64,000 nucleotides of DNA. It comes from Acidobacteriota bacterium. GTDB lineage: Bacteria > Actinomycetota > Acidimicrobiia > Spongiisociales > UBA5794. Each line of letters opens with the position of its first letter. Within the stretch, counting starts at the first letter, position 1. A model generated the notes under the pieces. The model was given only the letters and a program-made list of their open reading frames with translations, was not told the origin of the DNA and did not search any database. A program made the position numbers and the translations under genes. This document shows, piece by piece, positions 9,339 to 17,060 of the stretch. The stretch covers positions 38,263-102,262 of the forward strand of contig JADFQA010000005.1 in NCBI GenBank assembly GCA_022562055.1, read 5' to 3'.

Positions 9339-9818
9339 TTACCCCTCGTAGACGCGGACTGACTTCACTTCATACGAGAACGTTCCGCCTGGGGCCTCGT
9401 ACGTGACGGTGTCGCCAGGGCGGGCGCCGAGCAGCGCGGCGCCGAGAGGGGAATCAGGGGAAGCGAGGATGAAGCCTTTGACCTTGTTTTCGGCTGGGGC
9501 GACAAAGAACTCCATCTCATCTCCGTCTTCGTCAACGACTGTTGCCACGGTGCCGATCTCGACGGCACCTGAGTCGAGAGGCTCGTGTACTTCAGCGGTG
9601 TTGAGAATGTGATCAACAAGACGGATGCGGGCCTCCATGAGACCCTGATCGTTCTTTGCAGTGTCGTATTCGGCGTTTTCGCGTAAGTCGCCGTGGGCGC
9701 GCGCCTCCGCGATGCGCTTTTCTATCGCTCTTCGGCCATCGGTGGTTAGGTGTGCGAACTCTTCCTGCAGGTTCTTGTGTGCCGCAGGCGTGAGCCAGGT
9801 GGTTTTCTCATCGAACAT
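9339..9818 (-). CDS. greA: Transcription elongation factor GreA
   Basis: The 159-residue factor stimulates RNA polymerase to cleave backtracked transcripts. The ATG at 9818 is preceded by GGAGG with a 5-nt gap, so it is preferred over an in-frame ATG 12 bp upstream. The N-terminal coiled coil (residues ~1-75) includes the conserved RIAEARAHGDLRENAEY tip with its acidic residues. The C-terminal FKBP-like domain ends with SPLGAALLGARPGDTV. It is convergent with holA, and rpsT lies upstream on the same strand. Confidence 0.96.
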   Translation of the reverse strand: MFDEKTTWLTPAAHKNLQEEFAHLTTDGRRAIEKRIAEARAHGDLRENAEYDTAKNDQGLMEARIRLVDHILNTAEVHEPLDSGAVEIGTVATVVDEDGDEMEFFVAPAENKVKGFILASPDSPLGAALLGARPGDTVTYEAPGGTFSYEVKSVRVYEG

Positions 9819-9847
9819 GAGAACCTCCAAAGTGAAGTTGAGCGGCT

Positions 9848-10114
9848 CTAGCCGAGGCGGCTGCGAACCTGTGCCGTCAGACGCGATTTGCGTCGGGCGG
9901 CCGTGGTGCGGTGCAGCAATCCCTTGGACACTGCTGAGTCGATGCGCTTTTGAGCAAGTCGAAGTGCTTCCTCAGCGGCCGCAGCGTCACCGCTGTCGGC
10001 AGCAAGAAGGGCGCTATTTGCCCGTGTCTTAAGCTCCGAGCGGAGTGCGCGATTGCGATCAGTGCGGCCGACCGTCTGACGGTTGCGCTTCTTCTGTGAC
10101 TTGATGTTGGCCAT
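9848..10114 (-). CDS. rpsT: 30S ribosomal protein S20
   Basis: The 88-residue basic protein binds 16S rRNA. The start MANIKSQKKRNRQT at 10114 is the family N-terminus; the open frame extends to 10159 without support. The pattern of Ala-rich helices with Lys/Arg (AAEEALRLAQKRIDSA, GLLHRTTAARRKSRL) is typical. It is transcribed divergently from lepA, and rpsT next to lepA is a common actinobacterial arrangement. Confidence 0.97.
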   Translation of the reverse strand: MANIKSQKKRNRQTVGRTDRNRALRSELKTRANSALLAADSGDAAAAEEALRLAQKRIDSAVSKGLLHRTTAARRKSRLTAQVRSRLG

Positions 10115-10149
10115 AGGAAATTCCCTCAAAGCGTGGTGGAACGTCCAGA

Positions 10150-10180
10150 ACAATAGCATCTCTAGACCCGACGGTACAAT
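10150..10180 (-). promoter_or_regulatory. Candidate rpsT promoter in the rpsT-lepA divergent gap
   Basis: Read on the minus strand there is a TTGTAC hexamer, an 18-bp spacer and TATTGT, about 35 bp upstream of the rpsT start. This fits a housekeeping -35/-10 pair. On the plus strand the overlapping TACAAT at 10175-10180 could be the -10 of lepA, 25 bp before its ATG, but no matching -35 is seen. Confidence 0.4.
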
Positions 10181-10204
10181 GCTGCGTCCCCGATCCCGGT
10201 TCTC

Positions 10205-12007
10205 ATGACTGATCCATCGCGTATTCGCAACTTCTCAATCATTGCGCACATCGATCACGGCAAGTCGACGCTTGCCGATCGGTTGCTGGAGCGAACCGGT
10301 GCCATCACCGAGCGCGAAATGCGCGACCAGGTCCTCGACACGATGGACATCGAGCGGGAGAGGGGTATCACTATCAAGGCGAACGCCGTGCGAATACGTT
10401 TCACTGCAGCCGACGGCGAGACGTACGATCTCAACCTGATCGACACCCCGGGCCATGTTGACTTTTCTTACGAGGTCTCTCGGTCGCTCGAAGCGTGCGA
10501 GGGTGCGTTGCTACTTGTCGATGCGTCCCAGGGCATCGAGGCGCAGACTCTGGCGAACGCTTACCTCGCAATCGAGGGTGGGCTCGAAATCATCCCCGTC
10601 CTTAACAAAATCGACCTCGCTTCCGCTGAACCAGACCGCGTTGTCGAACAGATGGTTGGCGTCCTTGGCGGTTCTGAAGAAGATGTACTCCACATATCCG
10701 CAAAGACCGGCGACGGCATCGACGAGTTACTGCAGGCGGTCGTCGACCGACTCCCGATGCCCCAAGGCGACCCGGCCGCGCCCTTTCGAGCAATGGTGTT
10801 CGACTCGTACTACGACACGTATCGAGGAGTCGTGTCGTACATCCGAGTCATTGATGGGCAGCTCAACTCACGAGAACCGATCGAGTTCATGCGCACCGGA
10901 CACCAGGCCGAAGCGGACGACATCGGAGTGATGACTCCCCAGCAGAAGTCCCAAACACGACTTTCGGCGGGCGACGTTGGGTACCTCGTCACCGGCACCA
11001 AGGAGATCGACCAGATCCGTGTCGGCGACACCGTCACTACGATCAACAATCCGGCAGCGGCGCCGCTTCCCGGTTACGCCGAACCGAAGCCGATGGTGTT
11101 TTCGGGTCTGTTCCCCGCCGATGGTGAGGATTTCGAAAAGCTTCGCGAGGCCCTCGACAAACTCAGCCTCAACGACTCGTCCCTCGTATACACCGCAGAG
11201 ACATCACGGGCGTTGGGTTTCGGCTTCCGGGTCGGGTTTCTCGGGCTGCTCCATATGGAGATCGTCCGTGAACGTCTTGAGCGCGAATACGACCTCGACC
11301 TGGTCGCGACCGCGCCGTCCGTAGAGTACCGGGCCAGCCTCACCGATGGCACCGTTCTCGATGTTCGCAACCCCCAGGACCTACCGCCGACCGGCAACCT
11401 TGAATTCATCGAGGAACCCTACGTCAAGGTGATGATCATCACGCCGAAAGAGTTCTTAGGCGTCGTGATGGACCTCGTGCAACAACGTCGAGGTGAAATG
11501 GGCGAGATGACGTACCTGTCTGAAGATCGGGTCGAGATCCACTACACGGTCCCGCTTTCGGAAATCGTTTTTGACTTCTTTGACCAACTGAAGTCTGGTA
11601 CACGAGGTTATGCGTCGCTCGACTACGAGCCGGACGAGTACCGAAGGTCCGACCTTGTCCGGGTAGACATTTTGCTAAACGGCACGTCCGTTGACGCGTT
11701 CTCGACGATCGTGCACCGCGACCGGGCATTTCGCTACGGCAAGGAGATGTCTGAACGCCTTCGCAAACTGATTCCTCGTCAGCTGTTTGACGTCCCGATT
11801 CAGGCCGCCATCGGGTCCCGCATCATCGCTCGCGAGACCATCAAGGCGAGACGCAAGGACGTCACCGCAAAATGCTACGGCGGAGACATCACCCGAAAAA
11901 AGAAACTGCTGGCCAAGCAGAAGGCCGGCAAAAAGCGCATGAAGATGGTCGGCTCAGTAGAAGTACCACCCGAAGCTTTTGTCGCTGCCCTACGCATCGA
12001 CGATTGA
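10205..12007 (+). CDS. lepA: Elongation factor 4 (back-translocating GTPase)
   Basis: The 600-residue ribosomal GTPase has full family length. G-motifs are intact: [10 protein letters not shown] (G1), the G2 region with [16 protein letters not shown] (G3) and NKIDL (G4). The EF4-specific C-terminus is lysine-rich ([21 protein letters not shown]). No strong Shine-Dalgarno precedes the ATG at 10205. hemW follows after 5 bp. Confidence 0.97.
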   Translation: MTDPSRIRNFSIIAHIDHGKSTLADRLLERTGAITEREMRDQVLDTMDIERERGITIKANAVRIRFTAADGETYDLNLIDTPGHVDFSYEVSRSLEACEGALLLVDASQGIEAQTLANAYLAIEGGLEIIPVLNKIDLASAEPDRVVEQMVGVLGGSEEDVLHISAKTGDGIDELLQAVVDRLPMPQGDPAAPFRAMVFDSYYDTYRGVVSYIRVIDGQLNSREPIEFMRTGHQAEADDIGVMTPQQKSQTRLSAGDVGYLVTGTKEIDQIRVGDTVTTINNPAAAPLPGYAEPKPMVFSGLFPADGEDFEKLREALDKLSLNDSSLVYTAETSRALGFGFRVGFLGLLHMEIVRERLEREYDLDLVATAPSVEYRASLTDGTVLDVRNPQDLPPTGNLEFIEEPYVKVMIITPKEFLGVVMDLVQQRRGEMGEMTYLSEDRVEIHYTVPLSEIVFDFFDQLKSGTRGYASLDYEPDEYRRSDLVRVDILLNGTSVDAFSTIVHRDRAFRYGKEMSERLRKLIPRQLFDVPIQAAIGSRIIARETIKARRKDVTAKCYGGDITRKKKLLAKQKAGKKRMKMVGSVEVPPEAFVAALRIDD

Positions 12008-12012
12008 CTGTG

Positions 12013-13182
12013 ATGATCCCAGTGCGCCGCCCTGACGACCCGAGACTAGCGGATGAGATGGGTGGCGTTGCCTCGATCTATGTCCACATCCCCTTCTGCG
12101 CAAAGCGGTGTCCGTACTGTGACTTTGCGGTTGTCGCTGACGGAGAATCGAACGTCTCGCACCGTCAGTATGTGGATGCGGTCCTCGCCGACATGGGCCG
12201 GGAGACACCGTGGCGGCCGATCGGTGCGATCAACTTCGGCGGAGGGACGCCGTCGGCGATCGAGCCATCTCTGATCGGCGAGCTCATCGTTAGATGTCGG
12301 ACGATCGCCGATGTCGACAGCACGGCCGAGGTCTCGCTCGAAGCAAACCCCGAAGACTGGTCCGTGGCGTTTGGTGAGACTCTCCGTTCGTTTGGCGTGA
12401 ATCGCATTACATTTGGCGTGCAGTCCCTCGACGGATCGATACTGGGGGTTCTAGGTCGTACGCACAGCGCGGCCGTCGCAACGAGGGCGATTGGCGAGGC
12501 GAAGACCCTTGGCTTCTCTGTCGGCGCCGACTTGATCTTTGGAACGCCATCGGAATCGTTACAGAGCTGGCGGACGACGGTCCAGCAAACGATCGACGCC
12601 GGCATTGATCACCTCTCAGCGTACGGACTCACCGTCGAGCACGGTACCGAGCTTTTTAGGGCCGTGGCTGCGGGGAGTCCGGCTCCTGATGGTGACGACC
12701 AAGCAGACAAGTACGAGCTAACACAGCAACTCGCGTGCGAACCTGGTCTGGTGCAATACGAAGTCTCAAACTACGCACGCCCGGGACATCACTGCGTGTA
12801 TAACCTCTCAACTTGGGCACAGGGCGAATATCTCGGTTTTGGAATCGGCGCCCACGGACACCGCGACAACGTGCGGTACCGCAACCTTCGCAGGATCGAC
12901 CGATACATTGAGGCCGTTGCTGAGGATGTACGACCGTGGGCCGGTTCGGAAATGATCAGCGCCGCCGAGCGCTGCGTCGAGCGGCTCTTTCTCGGGCTCC
13001 GTCGCACCGCCGGCGTCTCGGTAGATTCCGTCGTCGTCGAGTACGTCGAGTCACCGGACGGTCAGCGGATGCTTGGAGCCGGACTCATTGAACTTGTTGA
13101 CGACCGTCTGCGAATCACCAAGCCGTTGCTGACCGATACCGTCGTGCGCGACGTCTTATCACTCGTACCGTCCGACTGCTAA
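12013..13182 (+). CDS. hemW: Radical SAM heme chaperone HemW
   Basis: The 389-residue protein is a radical SAM enzyme-family member that acts as a heme-binding chaperone and is often misnamed coproporphyrinogen III oxidase. The cluster-binding motif CAKRCPYC lies near residue 27, followed by INFGGGTPS (SAM binding) and the HemW-type C-terminus with LGFGIGAHG. Possible starts are the ATG at 12013 and the GTG at 12010. Its last codons and TAA stop overlap the CIRCE operator of hrcA. Confidence 0.93.
   Translation: MIPVRRPDDPRLADEMGGVASIYVHIPFCAKRCPYCDFAVVADGESNVSHRQYVDAVLADMGRETPWRPIGAINFGGGTPSAIEPSLIGELIVRCRTIADVDSTAEVSLEANPEDWSVAFGETLRSFGVNRITFGVQSLDGSILGVLGRTHSAAVATRAIGEAKTLGFSVGADLIFGTPSESLQSWRTTVQQTIDAGIDHLSAYGLTVEHGTELFRAVAAGSPAPDGDDQADKYELTQQLACEPGLVQYEVSNYARPGHHCVYNLSTWAQGEYLGFGIGAHGHRDNVRYRNLRRIDRYIEAVAEDVRPWAGSEMISAAERCVERLFLGLRRTAGVSVDSVVVEYVESPDGQRMLGAGLIELVDDRLRITKPLLTDTVVRDVLSLVPSDC
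13156..13182 (+). promoter_or_regulatory. CIRCE operator upstream of hrcA
   Basis: The sequence TTATCACTC, a 9-bp spacer, then GACTGCTAA matches the CIRCE consensus TTAGCACTC-N9-GAGTGCTAA with one mismatch per arm. HrcA binds this element. It sits 9 bp before the hrcA ATG and includes the hemW stop codon. A TAAAAT hexamer at 13180-13185 that overlaps its right arm could be the hrcA -10, giving a nearly leaderless hrcA transcript. Confidence 0.75.
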
Positions 13183-13191
13183 AATCTTCGT

Positions 13192-14187
13192 ATGCTCGAT
13201 GCTCGACGCGCCCAGGTTCTTGAAGCCCTCATTGAGGAGTACATCCGCACGGGTGGACCCGTGTCGTCTGCCGCGATTCTTGCGCACAGCAAGCTCGAAG
13301 TGTCGTCGGCAACGATCCGTAACGACCTTGCCCGCCTTGAGTCGTACGGCTTTGTCATGCAACCGCATACGTCCGCGGGTCGAGTGCCGACTGAACAGGG
13401 ATACCGCTACTACGTCGACCACCGTTCGCCGGCCAAACTCAGAGCCTCGACACGGAGTCGTATCGACCGGTTCTTTTCCGAAGTCAATCTCGAACTCAGC
13501 AATTTGCTCAAAGAGACGTCCGGTCTTCTCGCGGACATCACGCGTCTCCCGGCGGTCGTTATCGGACCGGGTTTCGCCTCCGAAGAAGTAGTTGGCTCTC
13601 ACGTTGTTCCGCTGTCCTCGGGTGCGTGCATGCTGGTTCTCGTTGCACGCACCGGGCGCGTGATTCAGGAGATCATCAGGACTCCGATCGATATGACTCC
13701 CGGCGAGTTCAGAGAGCTCGACACCGCAATCGAAGAGGTATTTGTAGGTGCCACGATTCGCGACGGCGCCCGCATGTGCGCTACGGCTGACGGTGGGGCG
13801 AGCGAACGTGTTTTGGAGTGTGTCGGGGTTATCGGTGAGGCGCTGAAGACCGCTGCCGGCGGCACGCCGCAGGTGCATGTCGGCGGCGCCAGCCAGTTGG
13901 CGGCTCTGTGGGAGGATCTTGCACATGTGCACAGGGTTCTGCGTCTCCTCGAACATGAGTCGGGTGTATACGACGTCTTTGGGGACGAGGTGGGCATCTC
14001 GGTGCGCTTTGGTACCGAGGTCGACGCTGACGCCCAGGGTGTTGCGGTGATCTCGACAAGTTACTCCGCCGCGGGGGAGTCGGTTGGTCACATCGGTGTT
14101 ATCGGACCCACGCGTATGAACTACCGCACGACCATCAGAATTGTTGAGGAAATCGGAGAAGGGCTGGCCGAACAGCTCGGCTCGTAG
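13192..14187 (+). CDS. hrcA: Heat-inducible transcription repressor HrcA
   Basis: The 331-residue repressor binds CIRCE. The N-terminal winged helix (ARRAQVLEALIEEYIRTGGP, SSATIRNDLARLESYG) is followed by the strongly conserved HTSAGRVPTEQGYRYYVD segment near residue 60. The GAF-like middle and the C-terminal GPTRMNY motif are complete. No Shine-Dalgarno is seen before the ATG, consistent with leaderless translation. It forms an operon with dnaJ (6-bp gap) and probably represses itself through the overlapping CIRCE. Confidence 0.97.
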   Translation: MLDARRAQVLEALIEEYIRTGGPVSSAAILAHSKLEVSSATIRNDLARLESYGFVMQPHTSAGRVPTEQGYRYYVDHRSPAKLRASTRSRIDRFFSEVNLELSNLLKETSGLLADITRLPAVVIGPGFASEEVVGSHVVPLSSGACMLVLVARTGRVIQEIIRTPIDMTPGEFRELDTAIEEVFVGATIRDGARMCATADGGASERVLECVGVIGEALKTAAGGTPQVHVGGASQLAALWEDLAHVHRVLRLLEHESGVYDVFGDEVGISVRFGTEVDADAQGVAVISTSYSAAGESVGHIGVIGPTRMNYRTTIRIVEEIGEGLAEQLGS

Positions 14188-14193
14188 AACTGT

Positions 14194-15279
14194 ATGAAGG
14201 ATTACTACGACATTCTCGGCGTCGCGCGCGACGCTTCGCCCGACGACATCAAGAGGGCCTTCCGGACGCTGGCACGCGAGTCGCACCCTGACGCCAATCC
14301 AGACGATCCGACAGCGGAGGAGAGATTCCGCAAGGTCGCCGAGGCGTACGAAGTTCTGTCGGATCCGGAGAAGCGTGCTCGTTTTGACCGAGGCGAGGTT
14401 ATGGGCGCCGCCGATCTGTTCTCGAACTTTGGTGGCCTCGACGAGATCTTATCCCAGTTCTTTGGGGGACAAGGCTTCGGTGGGATTGGCGGGATCGGTC
14501 GACGTACTGAGCGCGGCTCCGACGTTGGTGTGCTGGTTGATCTCACCTTGGCCGAGTCGTTGCACGGCGTGTCGCGCGACGTGGCGTACGCCGCCCCAAC
14601 GACATGTGACGTGTGCGAAGGTAGTGGCGCGGCCGAGGGATCGAGTCTGGTGACATGTGCAACGTGCGCGGGGCGGGGACAGGTGCAGGTGCAACGCGCA
14701 ACACTGCTCGGCGCAATGCTGACCACTGCTCGGTGTACGACCTGCAACGGAAGGGGGAGCACGGTCGAACGACCATGCGACGCGTGTCGAGGGCATGGGC
14801 GGACCGACCGGGAACGCACCGTCACCGTTGACGTGCCCGCGGGCGTCGACAACGGCACCCGTCTCAGGCTGACTAGGCGCGGCGGGGCTGGCGACATCGG
14901 GCATCCGCCTGGTGACCTGTACGTTGAGGTGCGTATAGCCCCCGACGATAGATTCGAACGCAATGGTGCTGATCTCCACCACGAGACCTCACTCAGCTAC
15001 TCGCAGGCGGTGCTTGGGGCGACAATCACGGTTCCGCTCGTAGACGGTGAGACCGAGTTGGACATCCCGGGAGGGACCGCGTCGGGGACGGTTTTCCGCA
15101 TGCAACGCCACGGCATGCCCCGTCTGCGTCGGCGTGGGCTTGGCGATCTATTCGTGACCGTAACTGTCGACGTCCCCACGGAAGTGTCTGATGACGAGAG
15201 GGGCTTGTTGGAGGCCCTTGCGGAACTGCGTGGCGAGAGCTTGCAGCGTCCCAAGCGACGAAAGCGGCGCTGGTCTTAA
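14194..15279 (+). CDS. dnaJ: Chaperone protein DnaJ
   Basis: The 361-residue type I J-protein co-chaperone has a J domain (residues 1-68) with the HPD motif in ARESHPDANP and a Gly/Phe-rich stretch (GGQGFGGIGGIG). Four CxxCxGxG-type zinc repeats follow (CDVCEGSG, CATCAGRG, CTTCNGRG, CDACRGHG), then two C-terminal beta domains. It follows hrcA, so it is probably under CIRCE control. Confidence 0.97.
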   Translation: MKDYYDILGVARDASPDDIKRAFRTLARESHPDANPDDPTAEERFRKVAEAYEVLSDPEKRARFDRGEVMGAADLFSNFGGLDEILSQFFGGQGFGGIGGIGRRTERGSDVGVLVDLTLAESLHGVSRDVAYAAPTTCDVCEGSGAAEGSSLVTCATCAGRGQVQVQRATLLGAMLTTARCTTCNGRGSTVERPCDACRGHGRTDRERTVTVDVPAGVDNGTRLRLTRRGGAGDIGHPPGDLYVEVRIAPDDRFERNGADLHHETSLSYSQAVLGATITVPLVDGETELDIPGGTASGTVFRMQRHGMPRLRRRGLGDLFVTVTVDVPTEVSDDERGLLEALAELRGESLQRPKRRKRRWS

Positions 15280-15449
15280 CATCGAGGAACTAGAGCAGTC
15301 AGCGTGCTGACCAGTCGGCGAGAATCCCCAGCATGCGAGCATTTGCGCGCCTATATCCGGGAAATCCCAGAGTCTTGGGGGTTGGCGGCTATTATGGCTG
15401 CTACACAGAGCGTTTGTCTGTGCTACTCTGCGTACTCTGAGGAGTGAAA
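15280..15449. other. Gap between dnaJ and the BldD-like gene with a short palindrome
   Basis: This stretch of about 170 bp has no gene. It contains a perfect small palindrome GTCAGC-GT-GCTGAC just after dnaJ (15299-15312), which may be a weak terminator. Near 15390 a TATTAT hexamer could be a -10 box for the next gene, but no good -35 accompanies it. Confidence 0.3.
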
Positions 15450-15923
15450 GTGTTGACATACAACGAACAGGTGGGTGCTCGATTGCGATCCATTCGCAAG
15501 CAGCGTGGCCTGTCCCTGCAAGATGTCCAGCGGGTCTCTGAACAGGAATTCAAGGCCGCTGTGCTTGGTGCTTACGAACGCGGCGAGCGCAGCTTGTCTT
15601 TGCCTCGTCTGCGTCGGCTCGCAGCGTTCTACAACGTACCGATGGTGCAGTTTCTGCCGACCGAGGATGGCATCGACCATACTGCCATCCGCGCCGCCGT
15701 CACGGGTGTCACGATCGACCTCAACAAACTGGATGATCTGAATGGCGAGGACTCCGTCGTGGTTGAGCGATTCTTGAGAGGTATCCAATCTCTTCGCCAG
15801 GACTACAACGGCAAAGTGCTCACGATTCGCGCTGACGACATTCGAACGCTGGCTCTCATGATGAACAAATCGCCGGCTGATTTTTCGGACCATCTCGCCG
15901 AGCTTGGCGTGATGGCGACCTAA
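15450..15923 (+). CDS. BldD-like XRE-family transcriptional regulator
   Basis: The protein has about 157 residues. The N-terminal helix-turn-helix (VGARLRSIRKQRGLSLQDV and the LGAYERGERSLSLPRLRRLA recognition part, together ~7-60) closely resembles actinobacterial BldD. The C-terminal half could be the second BldD domain, which in streptomycetes binds cyclic di-GMP; the RxxD-x8-RxxD ligand motif was not identified with certainty. A GAGGAG at 15439-15444 favours the GTG at 15450 over the GTG at 15444. It occupies the place where many actinobacteria carry rsmE between dnaJ and phoH. Confidence 0.8.
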   Translation: MLTYNEQVGARLRSIRKQRGLSLQDVQRVSEQEFKAAVLGAYERGERSLSLPRLRRLAAFYNVPMVQFLPTEDGIDHTAIRAAVTGVTIDLNKLDDLNGEDSVVVERFLRGIQSLRQDYNGKVLTIRADDIRTLALMMNKSPADFSDHLAELGVMAT

Positions 15924-16022
15924 CGTCGCCGCGAAAAGCAAGGTCCACGTCGGAATCGGAATACCGGCGGATTCGTGGGCAGGGTATACTCTTAATCTGC
16001 CTTCGCGGCGGGCCGGTGGCCT

Positions 16023-17060
16023 GTGGCGAAGCGCTTTTCTATCCGCAACTCGGAGTTCAAACGTTCGGTGGCATCGTCCGTAGATAGTCGGTCTACATTG
16101 CTTGTAACGAGCAATCAGCTCATGGTGGACCTGCTCGGCGAGCATGATGCGTGGCTTCGTGTTGTCGAGAAGGCGTTTCCACTCGTGACCGTTGTGGCGC
16201 GGGGTAACCAGATCACGATGACCGGGCCTGGGCGCGATGTCGATCGGTCACGAACCGCGCTTGACGAGTTGTTGATCTTGGTCCAGGAGGGGCAGGGACT
16301 TTCCGCCGATCGCGTAGAACGACTCGTGGACCTTGTCCTTCGTGACGTGCCGTCGCCGTCGGGCATTTTTACCGAAACGATCCGGGTCGGGCGCGGCAAG
16401 ACAGTCAGGCCGAAAACTCTGGGCCAAAAGAAATACGTCGATGCGGTGCGCAGCAATACGATGGTTTTCTGCATCGGACCGGCTGGTTCGGGAAAGACGT
16501 ACCTTGCCATGGCATGTGCCATCGAGGCATTCCTGACCGGTACCGTTCGTCGATTGATTCTGGCGAGACCCGCGGTCGAGGCTGGCGAGCGGCTCGGGTT
16601 CCTTCCCGGCGATCTCGCTGCGAAAATCGATCCGTACATGCGTCCGCTGTACGACGCAATGTTTGAGATGCTCGGTCCGGACGAGACACACGACTTGATG
16701 GAGAGGGGGACGATCGAGGTTGCGCCGCTGGCGTATATGCGGGGCCGGACACTCAACGATGCCTTTGTTGTGCTCGACGAAGCGCAAAATACGACACCTG
16801 AGCAGATGAAGATGTTTCTCACCAGGCTGGGATTCAACTCCAAGATGGTGATCACCGGGGACGTGACTCAGACCGACCTCACGCACAACCGACCGTCGGG
16901 TTTGCGGATCGTTGAACAGATTCTCACCGACGTTGAGGGTGTGCATTTCGCCCACCTAACTGCCAAGGACGTCGTCCGCAACCGAATCGTCGCGGAGATC
17001 GTCGATGCATACGAGCAGCATGAGGAGAAGAGATTCTCGCGTCGGGACAAGTCGCGATGA
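16023..17060 (+). CDS. phoH: PhoH-family ATPase
   Basis: The 345-residue cytoplasmic P-loop ATPase has an N-terminal KH-like part with a DRSRTALDELL segment. The ATPase core carries Walker A GPAGSGKTY near residue 158, the ARPAVEAGERLGFLPGD loop, and Walker B VVLDEAQN. The start is the GTG at 16023. PhoH proteins next to ybeY are thought to function with RNA processing. A TATACT at 15985-15990 could be its -10 box. The stop overlaps the next start by 4 bp. Confidence 0.93.
   Translation: MAKRFSIRNSEFKRSVASSVDSRSTLLVTSNQLMVDLLGEHDAWLRVVEKAFPLVTVVARGNQITMTGPGRDVDRSRTALDELLILVQEGQGLSADRVERLVDLVLRDVPSPSGIFTETIRVGRGKTVRPKTLGQKKYVDAVRSNTMVFCIGPAGSGKTYLAMACAIEAFLTGTVRRLILARPAVEAGERLGFLPGDLAAKIDPYMRPLYDAMFEMLGPDETHDLMERGTIEVAPLAYMRGRTLNDAFVVLDEAQNTTPEQMKMFLTRLGFNSKMVITGDVTQTDLTHNRPSGLRIVEQILTDVEGVHFAHLTAKDVVRNRIVAEIVDAYEQHEEKRFSRRDKSR

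Noticed and set aside
13159..14286. Minus-strand open frame of 375 codons opposite hrcA
   Set aside because: It is antisense to hrcA and to the CIRCE operator; no domain is visible.
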